A DNA stretch of 43,444 bases from Prevotellaceae bacterium (GTDB lineage Bacteria; Bacteroidota; Bacteroidia; Bacteroidales; Bacteroidaceae): NCBI GenBank assembly GCA_029218445.1, contig JAQXRI010000011.1, forward strand, positions 1-43,444, given 5' to 3'. This document shows positions 1-9,075 of this stretch, in pieces. Made by a program: the position numbers and the translations under genes. The number at the start of each line of letters is the position of its first letter. Position 1 is the first letter of the stretch. Below the pieces are notes generated by a model. That model made no database searches. It was not told the DNA's origin and saw only the letters and a program-made list of their open reading frames with translations.

Positions 1-1721
1 ACATAGCCAAAGTCGGCGTCGGCCATCTCGCCGGGGCCGTTCACTATGCAGCCCATGATGCCAATCTTCAGTCCTTTCATGTGGCTCGTGGCCGCCTTGA
101 TGCGGGCAATGGTCGAACGGAGGTCGTACAGCGTGCGGCCGCAACCGGGACAGCTGATGTACTCAGTCTTGGTGGTGCGCAGACGTGCGGCCTGCAGTAT
201 GCCGAAGCTCGTGTCGATGATGTCACGGGGCGAGAGGTCGCCGTCGTTCATCAGCCAGATGCCGTCGGTTAGTCCGTCCATCAGGAGCGCACCCATGTCG
301 GCAGCCGCCTCAAGCTGGAACTCTTCTCTCTCTGCCTGACTGTGGCTGTAGGCCTGACAGAACACTACAGGATTGGCCACACCGGCATTCATCATCTCGT
401 GCAGCAAGGCACGCTGCTCGCCCAGTCGGTTCTGGTGGTTGCTGACGCTCACCACCACCACCTCGGGATTGTGGCGCAGGCAAGCCAAATATTCCTCGGC
501 GGGCACGCCGTATGGCAGTACTACAAACTTCACGTCGGCCTTGCACGACGATACAAACGGCAGGGCGTTGTAGGGGAATATGGGATAGGTGTTGGCACGG
601 CCGTTCCATGCGTTGAAGTCAACAATGTATCGCTGTCCCTCGACGAGAGTGTCGGGCAGCGACGAGCCTACGTAGAGGTAGTCGGGCTTCAGTTCGCCGG
701 CCGCCTCGGCGACACTGGCAATCACCACGGGCACCTTGTCGCCGCCAATCAGATCGACGGCCTTGGTAGTGCGGCGTTCAGGACGCAGCCAGTCAAACGA
801 GTCGCTCGCGGTGGCGGGAATCATGAGGTGGCCCTGACGGCATGAGATGTAGTTGACAAGATGTCGGGCCACGGGAATCTCGGCCTCAGGCTCTTCGCTG
901 AGCGACACACGAATGGTGTCGCCAATGCCGTCGGCCAGCAGTGCGCCTATGCCCACGGCACTCTTTATGCGTCCGTCTTCGCCTTCACCCGCCTCGGTCA
1001 CTCCAAGGTGCAGCGGATAGTGCATGTCTTCGTCGTCCATCCGGCTTACGAGCAGGCGCACCGAACGCACCATTACGACAGTGTTGCTTGCCTTGATGGA
1101 GATGACCACATCGTCGAACTTCTGTCGGCGGCACACGCGCAGAAACTCCATGCAGCTCTCTACAATGCCTTCGGGAGTGTCGCCATAGCGCGACATGATG
1201 CGGTCGCTCAGCGAGCCGTGGTTAACGCCGATGCGCACGGCGGTGTGATGCTCGCGGCAGATGTCGAGGAGCTTGACAAAACGCTGTTCGAGCCTGTCGA
1301 GTTCGGCGGCATACTCCTCGTCGGTATATTCTATGTGCTTGAATGTGCGTGCGGGGTCGATGTAGTTGCCCGGATTCACCCTAACCTTTTCGGCATAGAG
1401 TGCGGCCACGTCGGCCACGTTGGGGTTGAAGTGTATGTCGGCCACGAGAGGTATCATGTAGCCGTCGGCACGCAGCCGGGCGTTGATGTCGCGCAGGTTT
1501 TCGGCCTCCCTCACTCCCTGCGTCGTCAGTCGCACATATTCGCCTCCCGCATCGACAATGCGCTTGGTCTGTGCCACCGAGGCCTCGGTGTCGGTGGTGG
1601 CTGTGGTGGTCATCGACTGTACCCTTATGGGATTGTCGCCGCCCATGGGCGTTTGTCCCACGCAGGTCACGGTAGTAGGCCTTCGCCTGTAGTTGAACAA
1701 ATCAGTTGGTCTTGTACTCAT
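1..1721 (-). CDS. ispG: IspG, HMBPP synthase (partial, 3' end outside window)
   Basis: Penultimate enzyme of the MEP isoprenoid pathway: a cytosolic [4Fe-4S] enzyme turning MEcPP into HMBPP. The N-terminus (FNYRRRPTTVTCVG, then MGGDNPIRVQSMTTT) and the Fe-S region near the window edge (CPGCG, then GCIVNGPGEMADADFGYV) are typical. The 573 codons present fit the long form with an inserted middle domain, known from Bacteroidetes, Chlamydia and plants, rather than the ~370-residue E. coli form. I chose the ATG at 1719-1721, which overlaps the last 20 nt of purE and implies translational coupling; a TTG at 1698-1700 is the alternative. Last visible gene of the rpoN-PAP2-purE-ispG unit. The true C-terminus lies left of position 1. 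Confidence 0.95.
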   Translation of the reverse strand, partial: MSTRPTDLFNYRRRPTTVTCVGQTPMGGDNPIRVQSMTTTATTDTEASVAQTKRIVDAGGEYVRLTTQGVREAENLRDINARLRADGYMIPLVADIHFNPNVADVAALYAEKVRVNPGNYIDPARTFKHIEYTDEEYAAELDRLEQRFVKLLDICREHHTAVRIGVNHGSLSDRIMSRYGDTPEGIVESCMEFLRVCRRQKFDDVVISIKASNTVVMVRSVRLLVSRMDDEDMHYPLHLGVTEAGEGEDGRIKSAVGIGALLADGIGDTIRVSLSEEPEAEIPVARHLVNYISCRQGHLMIPATASDSFDWLRPERRTTKAVDLIGGDKVPVVIASVAEAAGELKPDYLYVGSSLPDTLVEGQRYIVDFNAWNGRANTYPIFPYNALPFVSSCKADVKFVVLPYGVPAEEYLACLRHNPEVVVVSVSNHQNRLGEQRALLHEMMNAGVANPVVFCQAYSHSQAEREEFQLEAAADMGALLMDGLTDGIWLMNDGDLSPRDIIDTSFGILQAARLRTTKTEYISCPGCGRTLYDLRSTIARIKAATSHMKGLKIGIMGCIVNGPGEMADADFGY

Positions 1722-2208
1722 ATTTCACTTCTGCCAGGTCGCGGTTGGCCTTTTCTATTTTGTCTTTCAGCGTCAGTTTATAGTCGGCCAATTTCTTTGC
1801 AATGTCTTGGTCGGCCAGTGCCAGCATTTCCACTGCGAGTATGGCGGCGTTTTGTGCGCCGTTGACACCCACTGTGGCCACAGGTATTCCCGGTGGCATC
1901 TGTATGATGCTGAGCATGGCGTCGAGTCCGTCGAGCATTCCCTTGATGGGCACTCCAATCACGGGCAGTGTTGTTGACGCCGCTATCACTCCGGGCAGAG
2001 CGGCCGCCATGCCCGCTGCGGCTATTATCACTCGTATGCCACGGTCCTTTGCTCCACGTGCGAAAGCCTCGACGGCATCGGGAGTGCGGTGGGCCGACAA
2101 GGCATTGACCTCAAACGGCACTTGCATCTCGTCGAGAAACTTGCATGCTTTTTCCATAACGGGCAGGTCGCTTGTGCTGCCCATGATAATACTTACTATT
2201 GCATTCAT
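1702..2208 (-). CDS. purE: PurE, N5-carboxyaminoimidazole ribonucleotide mutase
   Basis: Cytosolic purine-pathway enzyme interconverting N5-CAIR and CAIR. The 168-residue length is normal for class I PurE. Visible motifs are GSTSDLPVMEKA near residue 10, SAHRTPD near residue 39 (catalytic His in SAHR) and AAGMAAALPGVIAA near residue 65, all in the nucleotide/phosphate-binding part of the fold. The 3' end overlaps ispG by 20 nt. The PAP2-like gene ends 58 nt upstream, and no good promoter is seen between them, so purE is probably read from the rpoN side. Confidence 0.95.
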   Translation of the reverse strand: MNAIVSIIMGSTSDLPVMEKACKFLDEMQVPFEVNALSAHRTPDAVEAFARGAKDRGIRVIIAAAGMAAALPGVIAASTTLPVIGVPIKGMLDGLDAMLSIIQMPPGIPVATVGVNGAQNAAILAVEMLALADQDIAKKLADYKLTLKDKIEKANRDLAEVKYEYKTN

Positions 2209-2266
2209 TTTTGAAAACTATGTTGTTTTTGATATTTCCAAATATTGAATTACCTCCTTCCTTTTT

Positions 2267-2884
2267 TCAGAAAACGATGAGCGCGGCTCCTACTACAACG
2301 CCCACAACAAATCCTACCACGACTTCGCTCAGCGAGTGCTGGCGCAGAATCATGCGGCTCGTGCCAAGCATTCCGGCAAGCAGAATGGTGATGCAGAACC
2401 ATGGCACGGGATTGAAGCCGAAGATGTCGGCAAAGGCTCCTACGGCTCCCACCACTCCGCCAATGGCCGCCGTGTGGGTGCTTATCTTCCACCACACGTT
2501 GACTATGGCACACACTATCTGTATGCCCAAGGCGGCAATGACAATGCTCGACATGAAGTGCGGAATGTGTATCGACCTCATTATATATACGCAAGTGAAA
2601 TAGCAGAGTATCGAAAGCACATAAGGCACCATGCGCCGTTCGCGCTGGCCAAGCTCGATGAGCGTCCATCGTTGGTGGCGGCGGTAGATGTGAATGAGCA
2701 GCGTCGGCAGCAGTATGGTGAAGAAATAAACTATGGCCATCACCACTGTCTTGTACATAAAGGGCAGCAGGCTGAGATAGCTGAGCGAAAACAGCGCCAG
2801 CAGTCCCAACGTAGGCAGATAGAAGGGTGTAAACACGAGGCTCATCACCCTTGCCGCAATTATTATTTTCTTGTTGTATCTCAC
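2267..2884 (-). CDS. PAP2-like integral membrane protein
   Basis: Protein of 205 residues with about six hydrophobic segments. The C-terminal half carries degenerate PAP2 (type 2 phosphatidic acid phosphatase) motifs: STHTAAIGG resembling the C2 SxH element and SRMILRQHSLSEVVVG resembling the C3 SRxxxxxHxxxD element, with Glu in place of the usual Asp. It probably acts on a lipid phosphate or pyrophosphate in the inner membrane; the substrate cannot be told. The start is GTG (2882-2884), since the only upstream ATG is followed at once by TAA. It lies 34 nt downstream of rpoN and 58 nt upstream of purE, so it is likely co-transcribed. Confidence 0.75.
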   Translation of the reverse strand: MRYNKKIIIAARVMSLVFTPFYLPTLGLLALFSLSYLSLLPFMYKTVVMAIVYFFTILLPTLLIHIYRRHQRWTLIELGQRERRMVPYVLSILCYFTCVYIMRSIHIPHFMSSIVIAALGIQIVCAIVNVWWKISTHTAAIGGVVGAVGAFADIFGFNPVPWFCITILLAGMLGTSRMILRQHSLSEVVVGFVVGVVVGAALIVF

Positions 2885-2918
2885 GTGTATCTTTACATAA
2901 ATCGAGTTTTCCTCTGTT

Positions 2919-4415
2919 TCACCGCCTCATCCTTGCCACCGGTATGCCCAGCTTTTCCCTGTATTTCGCCACGGTTCGCCTTGCAATGGGGTAGCCCTTT
3001 TCGGCCATCATCTGCGCTATGGCTTCGTCGCTCAACGGCTTGCTCTTGTCTTCGTTGCTTATCAGCTCTTCCATGGCGGCCTTGATGCTTTTGGTGGAGG
3101 TTTCCTCGCCGTCGTCGGTCATGTAGCCGTCGCTGAAGAAGTGGCGCAGTGGCAGTATGCCCCATCTGGTTTGTGCATACTTGCCGTTGCACACCCTCGA
3201 CACGGTCGATATGTCCATGCCCGTCTTCTCGGCAATGTCCTTCAGCTTCATTGGCCTGAGCGACGTGTCGTCGCCGTCCTCAAGGTAGGCGCGCTGCCAG
3301 TGTATTATGGCTTTCACCACCATGGTGAGCGTGCTGCGCCTCATTCTTACGGCATCGATGAACCGCTGTGCCAAATCGACCTTGTTGCGTGCATACATCA
3401 GCGCCTCGCGCATCTGTCGGCTCATTTTGTCGGCGTTGCCCTGGTCCTGCCTTACCATGTCGATAAACGAAGGTGTTATGGCAAGGTCGGGTATGTCGGT
3501 GTTGTTAAGGGCAAACGAGATGCTGCCGTCGTCGTGGGTGTCGATATACACGTCGGGAGTGATTTGGTGGATGGTGTCGCCGCCGTAGTCGCCCAACGAC
3601 GCTCCGGGCTTGGGGTTGAGCCTCATCATCTCGTCGCGCAGCTTGTCGGCCATGGCGTCGTCGATGCCAAGGCTTTTCTGTATCTTCTTCCAGTTGTTTT
3701 TGGTAAAATCGGCGAAGCAGGCGTTGAGCACCTTTTCCATCAGCTCCTTCTCGGGCGAGTCCTTCCGCCGCCTTATCTGCAGCATGAGGCACTCCTTCAG
3801 CGACCTTGCGCCAATGCCTGCGGGGTCAAATTCGTGCAGCATCTTCAGCACCGTCTCTATCTCTCGCTGGCTGGCGTCGATGTCGTTATACACAGCCAGC
3901 TCGTCGGCAATGGCTCCCACCGACTTCCTCAGCCATCCGTCGTCGTCGAGCGAGCCGATGATGTACTCCATTATTTCGCGTTGACGCGGTGTGAGTTCAG
4001 TTTCCATCATCTGCATCGTCAGCGAGTCGTAGAATGTCTCGCCCGGCTCGTAGGCCGTTTCGTCGGCATAGCCACGGCTGCCGTATATGGGCAGTTCTTC
4101 GTCGTCCTGTCCGATGCTGCTTAAAGCCTCGTCGAGCTGCTGCCGTCGTTCTTCCCTTTCGGTGGTTGCCTCATAGTCGTCGTCGGGTTCGTCGGTCGGC
4201 GTGTCGTCGTAGTTTTCGTCTTGATATTGCAAGGGTTCGTCGGGCTGCATGGCTTCGAGGGCGGGATTGTCGTCCATTTCGGCCTTGATGCAGTCGGCGA
4301 GTTGAGTGACAGGCAGTTCTGCCAAGCGAGCCTGCAGCAGCTGCATCTGGTTGACGCTCGCCGTTTGCCTTAAAGCCTGCTCCTGTTTCTGTGTCTGTAC
4401 TTGTCCCTGTACCAT
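2919..4415 (-). CDS. rpoN: RNA polymerase sigma-54 factor RpoN
   Basis: Alternative sigma factor that needs an AAA+ enhancer-binding activator. From the ATG at 4413-4415 it is 498 residues. The glutamine-rich N-terminus (QTQKQEQALRQTASVNQMQLLQ) is region I. An acidic region II follows (about residues 55-115). A core-binding domain follows, then a helix-turn-helix near residues 391-412 (LKDIAEKTGMDISTVSRVC) and the RpoN box ARRTVAKYRE near 478-487. An in-frame ATG at 4448 lies upstream of and inside the promoter (4435-4442), so I rejected it. First gene of a minus-strand unit running to ispG. No sigma-54 activator gene is in the window. Confidence 0.96.
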   Translation of the reverse strand: MVQGQVQTQKQEQALRQTASVNQMQLLQARLAELPVTQLADCIKAEMDDNPALEAMQPDEPLQYQDENYDDTPTDEPDDDYEATTEREERRQQLDEALSSIGQDDEELPIYGSRGYADETAYEPGETFYDSLTMQMMETELTPRQREIMEYIIGSLDDDGWLRKSVGAIADELAVYNDIDASQREIETVLKMLHEFDPAGIGARSLKECLMLQIRRRKDSPEKELMEKVLNACFADFTKNNWKKIQKSLGIDDAMADKLRDEMMRLNPKPGASLGDYGGDTIHQITPDVYIDTHDDGSISFALNNTDIPDLAITPSFIDMVRQDQGNADKMSRQMREALMYARNKVDLAQRFIDAVRMRRSTLTMVVKAIIHWQRAYLEDGDDTSLRPMKLKDIAEKTGMDISTVSRVCNGKYAQTRWGILPLRHFFSDGYMTDDGEETSTKSIKAAMEELISNEDKSKPLSDEAIAQMMAEKGYPIARRTVAKYREKLGIPVARMRR

Positions 4416-4434
4416 TACTTTTCTTTTTTGGGGG

Positions 4435-4465
4435 CAAAGGTACAGCAAATGGTCGAAATAACAAA
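4435..4465 (-). promoter_or_regulatory. Promoter of rpoN (Bacteroidetes type)
   Basis: On the minus strand, TTTG (4462-4465), a 19-nt spacer, then TACCTTTG (4435-4442), matching the Bacteroidetes housekeeping consensus TTTG, N19-21, TAnnTTTG. Expected start of transcription is near 4428, giving a leader of about 13 nt before the ATG at 4415. Confidence 0.8.
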
Positions 4466-4510
4466 ATAAATTATGTTTTTTTTAGTTGACGAGTGGATTC
4501 AGGTAACTAT

Positions 4511-6487
4511 TCACTTCCTTGTCGCCCTAACGAAATATATTACGAGCAGCACGTATGCGGCAAGGGATGCCATCTCGCTCAGCGGGTTGGCCCACCATGC
4601 CTCGTAGTCGAACGAGACGTTGTAGAAGCGGAGCAATGCGCTCAACACTCCCATAAGGGCACCGCCGGCAATGAATCCCGAAGCTATGAGGTTGCCCTTT
4701 TCGCCACGCTCCCTGTTGACCTCGGCATTATTCGAGCGGGTGGTGACATACCAGTTGACGGCTCCACCCACAAGCAGCGGGAGGTTGAGCTCCATGGGAA
4801 TGAACATGCCGAGGGCGAAGGCCAAGGCTGGAATTTTCAGCATGGTGAGCACCACGGCTATCACGGCTCCTATGGCATAGAGGGTCCAAGGAGCGCCGAT
4901 GCCGTTCATCAGCGGGTCGATGACGGCAGCCATGGCGTTGGCCTGCGGCGCGGCCAGCTGTCCCGAGGCGAAGCCGTAGGTCTCGTTGAGCAACATCATC
5001 ACTCCGCCTACAGTGGCCGCCGACACGAGTGTGCCGAGGAACTTCCACGACTGTTGCTTCTTGGGCGTAGTGCCAAGCCAGTAGCCCACCTTGAGGTCGG
5101 TGATGAAGGCTCCTGCCATCGACAGTGCCGTACACACCACGCCGCCCATTATCAAGGCCGCCAGCATGCCGCCCGTGCCCTTCAGTCCCACTGCCACCAT
5201 CACCACCGAAGCCAAGATGAGCGTCATGAGCGTCATGCCCGACACGGGATTGGTGCCCACGATGGCAATGGCGTTGGCAGCCACTGTGGTAAACAGGAAC
5301 GCTATGACGGCCACAAGAAGAATGCCCGCAATGGCAAACATGAGGTTGCCGTCCATCACTCCAAACCAAAAGAAGAAGAAGGTAATGACCATGGTGGCCA
5401 ACGAGCCGAAGGCAATCACCTTGAACGAAATGTCGCGCTGTGTGCGCAGCTCTTCCTTGTCGGCACCGCCCTTGCCCTTCATCTCCTTGGCGGCGAGCGA
5501 CACGGCACTCTTTATTATTCCCCACGACTTTATTATGCCTATGATGCCTGCCATGGCAATGCCGCCAATGCCAATGCTCTTGCCATAGCAGCGGAATATC
5601 TCCTCAGCCGACATCTCGCCTACGGCCTTCGTTATGGCAGGGTCCCACTGGTTGAGCACCACATCGCCAAACAGCAGCGACATGCCCGGCACTATGAGCC
5701 ACCACACCGCCAGCGAGCCAAGGCAGATGATGAAGGCATACTTCAGGCCGATGATATAGCCCAAGCCAAACACGGCGGCACCCGTATTGATTTTAAACAC
5801 GAGCTTCGCCTTGTCGGCCAACTGTGTGCCCAACTCAAAGCAGCGCGAGGTGAAGTTTTCATTCCACAATCCGAACGTAGCCACACAGAAATCGTAGAGT
5901 CCGCCCACGAGTCCAGCCAGCAGCAGCGGCTTGGCCTGCGCTCCACCCTTCGCGCCGCTCACCAGTACCTGCGTGGTGGCAGTGGCTTCGGGGAATGGAT
6001 ACTTGCCGTGCATGTCGCTGACGAAATACTTTCGGAAGGGAATGAGAAACAAAATACCGATGATGCCGCCCAAAAGCGAGGCTATGAATATCTCCATGAA
6101 CGATGCACTCAGCTCAGGATATTTTGCCTGAAGAATATAGATGGCAGGGAGCGTGAATATGGCTCCGGCCACCACGGCACCCGAACAGGCGCCTATGCTC
6201 TGTATTATTACGTTCTCGCCCAAGGCGTTCTTGCGCTTTGCCGCCGCCGACATGCCCACGGCAATGATGGCAATGGGTATAGCCGCCTCAAACACCTGTC
6301 CTACCCTAAGTCCGAGATAGGCCGCCGCGGCCGAAAAGAGCATGGCCATCAGCACGCCCCACGTCACCGACCAGGCATTGACTTCTGAATAGTTTTTGCG
6401 AGGGTCCATTATCGGCTGATACCTCTCGCCTTCCTTCAGTTCCCTAAAAGCATTGTCGGGCAACTGGATGTTTTCATTTTCTGTCAT
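4511..6487 (-). CDS. OPT-family oligopeptide transporter
   Basis: Inner-membrane transporter of 658 residues from the ATG at 6485-6487. Many hydrophobic segments run through the whole chain; TVGGVMMLLNE, the KYPFPEATATTQVLVSG loop and the NAWSVTWGVLMAMLFSAAAAYLGLRVGQ entry are typical of the OPT superfamily (bacterial oligopeptide or metal-chelate transporters). The open frame extends to a TTG at 6547, but that codon sits inside the promoter -7 element, so the shorter start is right. It stands alone: rpoN begins downstream with its own promoter. The exact substrate cannot be inferred; peptides are likely in a gut or oral Bacteroidales. Confidence 0.9.
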   Translation of the reverse strand: MTENENIQLPDNAFRELKEGERYQPIMDPRKNYSEVNAWSVTWGVLMAMLFSAAAAYLGLRVGQVFEAAIPIAIIAVGMSAAAKRKNALGENVIIQSIGACSGAVVAGAIFTLPAIYILQAKYPELSASFMEIFIASLLGGIIGILFLIPFRKYFVSDMHGKYPFPEATATTQVLVSGAKGGAQAKPLLLAGLVGGLYDFCVATFGLWNENFTSRCFELGTQLADKAKLVFKINTGAAVFGLGYIIGLKYAFIICLGSLAVWWLIVPGMSLLFGDVVLNQWDPAITKAVGEMSAEEIFRCYGKSIGIGGIAMAGIIGIIKSWGIIKSAVSLAAKEMKGKGGADKEELRTQRDISFKVIAFGSLATMVITFFFFWFGVMDGNLMFAIAGILLVAVIAFLFTTVAANAIAIVGTNPVSGMTLMTLILASVVMVAVGLKGTGGMLAALIMGGVVCTALSMAGAFITDLKVGYWLGTTPKKQQSWKFLGTLVSAATVGGVMMLLNETYGFASGQLAAPQANAMAAVIDPLMNGIGAPWTLYAIGAVIAVVLTMLKIPALAFALGMFIPMELNLPLLVGGAVNWYVTTRSNNAEVNRERGEKGNLIASGFIAGGALMGVLSALLRFYNVSFDYEAWWANPLSEMASLAAYVLLVIYFVRATRK

Positions 6488-6544
6488 AGATTCCGTTATA
6501 TTAAAATTATTATTAAAGTTTCTGAATAACTCCTTTACCTCCTG

Positions 6545-6552
6545 CAAATATA
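6545..6552 (-). promoter_or_regulatory. Promoter -7 element of the OPT transporter gene
   Basis: TATATTTG on the minus strand matches TAnnTTTG. The -33 region is T-rich without an exact TTTG. Transcription would start near 6538, about 50 nt before the ATG at 6487. It is divergent from the tRNA-Arg promoter (6592-6622). Confidence 0.65.
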
Positions 6553-6591
6553 CAACAAAATGTGTGAAACGAAAAATAAATATGAAATTAT

Positions 6592-6622
6592 TTTGTTATT
6601 TCGCACATTTGCATTAACTTTG
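6592..6622 (+). promoter_or_regulatory. Promoter of tRNA-Arg
   Basis: TTTG (6592-6595), a 19-nt spacer, then TAACTTTG (6615-6622). The tRNA begins 15 nt after the -7 element. The same -7 octamer precedes tRNA-Leu at 42039. Confidence 0.85.
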
Positions 6623-6637
6623 CACCCGAAAATGCAA

Positions 6638-6709
6638 GTCCTGATAGTTCAATGGATAGAACAACTCTCTCCTAAAGAGTAGATCCGGGTTCGATTCCCG
6701 GTCGGGATA
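6638..6709 (+). tRNA. tRNA-Arg, anticodon CCT
   Basis: A 72-nt cloverleaf. The acceptor stem pairs GTCCTGA (6638-6644) with TCGGGAT (6702-6708), using two G-U wobbles. The anticodon stem ACTCT/AGAGT encloses CTCCTAA, giving anticodon CCT (reads AGG). The T arm is CCGGG-TTCGATT-CCCGG and the discriminator is A at 6709. CCA is not encoded. No terminator is visible before priA, 69 nt downstream, so priA may be read from this promoter. Confidence 0.95.
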
Positions 6710-6778
6710 CCTACAACTACTATCCCGTTTTCCAAGGCCCTTCTGCGCCGCCATCCACACCATTTTTAAACTACGACA

Positions 6779-9049
6779 ATGCCCTACGCCGACATCATTC
6801 TCCCACTGCCTCTCGAAGGCTGCTTTACTTACGCGGTGCCCGAGACGGCCGACGCCGAAAGCCTTACAGGCTGCCGTGTGGCAGTGCCTTTCGGCAAGAC
6901 GAAGACCTATGTCGGACTCGTGGCGCAAGTGCATGGCAACAAGCCCGAAGGATATCAAATAAAAACCATCTCACAGCGACTTGACCAAAAGCCCATAGTA
7001 ACGCCACTGCAGATGAAACTATGGCAGTGGATAGCCGACTACTACATGGCCACACTCGGCGACGTGTATAAGGCGGCACTGCCCGCCGGACTGAAAAGCC
7101 AAGACGCCTACAAGCCCTCGACCGAACTCTACGTAACCCTCGCACCCGCCTACCGCAGCGAGGCCGCACTCCACATAGCCCTCAACCTGCTCAAGCGCGC
7201 CAAGCAACAGCTGCTGGCCTTCACCTGCTACCTGCAGATGTCGCACTGGGACACCATAGGCAGCCCCGCCGCCGAACCCATCTGCGAAACCACACGCGAC
7301 GAACTGCTCAACGCCTCGGCACAGCCGCTTGCCGCCGTCACCTCGTTGGTCAAGCGCGGCATGCTGACCACCTACGAGAAGGAAGTGGGCCGACTGAACG
7401 ACGGCGGTGAGCCACACCCCGAACGCATAAGTCCACTCACCACGCCACAGCGGCAGGCACTCGACAGCACACTCGACCTTATGCAGCAGAAAAACGTCGT
7501 GCTGCTGCACGGAGTAACGTCGAGCGGAAAAACCGAAATATACATCCACCTCATACAACAAGCCATCGACCACGGCCAGCAAGTGCTGTTCCTGCTGCCA
7601 GAAATAGCACTCACGGTACAAATCATGACCCGCCTGAAGCGCGTGTTCGGCCGCCGCCTCGGCATCTACCACTCAAAATATTCCGACGCCGAACGCGTGG
7701 AGATATGGCAGAAGCAACTGTCCAACACGCCCTACGACGTGATACTCGGCGCACGCTCGGCCGTACTGTTGCCCTTCCAGAGGCTTGGCCTCGTAATAGT
7801 TGACGAGGAACACGAAACAAGCTACAAGCAGCAGGACCCCGCCCCGCGCTACCATGCGCGCAGCGTGGCCCTCGTGCTGGCACAGATGGCCGGAGCCAAG
7901 ACACTGCTCGGCACCGCCACGCCCTGCCTCGAAACCTACCGCAACGCCACCACGGGCAAATACGGCCTCGTCAGCCTCACCACACGCTACAGCGGCGTAG
8001 AGCTGCCCGAAACCATCGTGGTTGACCTGCAAGACCTGCGCCGCCGCAAGATGATGTCGGGCATGTTTTCGCCACTGCTGCTGGGCAAGGTACGCGAAGC
8101 ACTCGACAGGGGCGAGCAGGCACTGCTGTTCCAAAACCGCCGAGGCTACGCCCCTGTGGTGGAATGCCAACAGTGCGGATGGGTGCCGCGGTGCAGCCAC
8201 TGCGACGTGAGCCTCACCATGCACCGCACGGCGTCGCAGCTGGCCTGCCACTACTGCGGAGCCACCTACGCCCTACCCAACGTGTGCCCCGCCTGCGGCT
8301 GCACCCAGCTGAAGCCCAAGGGCAGCGGCACCGAGCGCATAGAAGACGCCCTGCGCGAAGCCTTCCCCGAAGCCCGCGTGGCACGCATGGACCTCGACAC
8401 CACACGCTCACGCCACGCCTACGAGCGCATCATACGCGACTTCGCCGCAGGCCACACCAACATACTCATAGGCACACAGATGGTGACCAAGGGACTCGAC
8501 TTCGAGCGAGTGAGCGTCGTGGGCATACTCAACGCCGACAGCCTGCTCAACCAGCCCGACTTCCGAGCCTACGAACACGCCTACATGATGATGGCACAGG
8601 TGGGCGGACGCGCCGGCCGACGCGGCAAGCGCGGCACCGTGGTGCTGCAGACCTATCAGCCACAGCTGCCCATAGTGGAGCAGGTGGTAAAGGCCGACTA
8701 CGCAGCCATGTACAACAGCCAGATGGCCGAACGCCTCACATTCCACTACCCCCCATTCTACCACCTTATATATATATACCTCAAACACCAGCGCAACGAC
8801 ACCGTCGATGCAGCCTCGCAGCAGCTCGCCGCCTGGCTCACCCAATGGTTCGGCCCACGGCTGCAAGGCCCCGTAAAGCCCGAAATAGGCCGAGTGAAGA
8901 CGCTCAACATACGCCGAGGCGTGCTGAAGCTCGAACACGGCATCGACATGGCCAAGGTGCGCCACTACCTCGCCCGCGCCCGCACCGCCATGCTGGCCGA
9001 CAAGCGTTTTGCCGCCCTGACCATATACTACGACATCGACCCTTTGTGA
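6779..9049 (+). CDS. priA: Primosomal protein N', helicase PriA
   Basis: Superfamily 2 helicase that reloads the replisome at collapsed forks. At 756 residues the length is normal. The N-terminal 3'-DNA-binding domain starts PYADIILPLPLEGCFTY. Walker A (GVTSSGKTEIY) lies near residue 244 and Walker B (DEEH) near 342. The zinc-binding insertion with paired cysteines (CQQCGW, CSHC, CHYCG, CPACGC) runs from about 463 to 505, followed by the helicase C domain with GTQMVTKGLDFERV. The start ATG is the first in frame and gives the conserved N-terminus. It sits between tRNA-Arg and a flavoprotein gene 26 nt downstream. Confidence 0.97.
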   Translation: MPYADIILPLPLEGCFTYAVPETADAESLTGCRVAVPFGKTKTYVGLVAQVHGNKPEGYQIKTISQRLDQKPIVTPLQMKLWQWIADYYMATLGDVYKAALPAGLKSQDAYKPSTELYVTLAPAYRSEAALHIALNLLKRAKQQLLAFTCYLQMSHWDTIGSPAAEPICETTRDELLNASAQPLAAVTSLVKRGMLTTYEKEVGRLNDGGEPHPERISPLTTPQRQALDSTLDLMQQKNVVLLHGVTSSGKTEIYIHLIQQAIDHGQQVLFLLPEIALTVQIMTRLKRVFGRRLGIYHSKYSDAERVEIWQKQLSNTPYDVILGARSAVLLPFQRLGLVIVDEEHETSYKQQDPAPRYHARSVALVLAQMAGAKTLLGTATPCLETYRNATTGKYGLVSLTTRYSGVELPETIVVDLQDLRRRKMMSGMFSPLLLGKVREALDRGEQALLFQNRRGYAPVVECQQCGWVPRCSHCDVSLTMHRTASQLACHYCGATYALPNVCPACGCTQLKPKGSGTERIEDALREAFPEARVARMDLDTTRSRHAYERIIRDFAAGHTNILIGTQMVTKGLDFERVSVVGILNADSLLNQPDFRAYEHAYMMMAQVGGRAGRRGKRGTVVLQTYQPQLPIVEQVVKADYAAMYNSQMAERLTFHYPPFYHLIYIYLKHQRNDTVDAASQQLAAWLTQWFGPRLQGPVKPEIGRVKTLNIRRGVLKLEHGIDMAKVRHYLARARTAMLADKRFAALTIYYDIDPL

Positions 9050-9075
9050 AATAAATATTTTAAAACTTACACATT

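Noticed and set aside
861..1865. Open frame of 334 codons antisense to ispG and purE
   Set aside because: Low-stop shadow of GC-rich genes on the other strand; no family features.
4493..6388. Open frame of 631 codons antisense to the OPT transporter
   Set aside because: It mirrors the transporter codons, is His/Arg-rich without recognisable domains, and the minus-strand gene has clear family motifs and a promoter.
6710..6778. Terminator between tRNA-Arg and priA
   Set aside because: No stem with a T run is present in the 69 nt.
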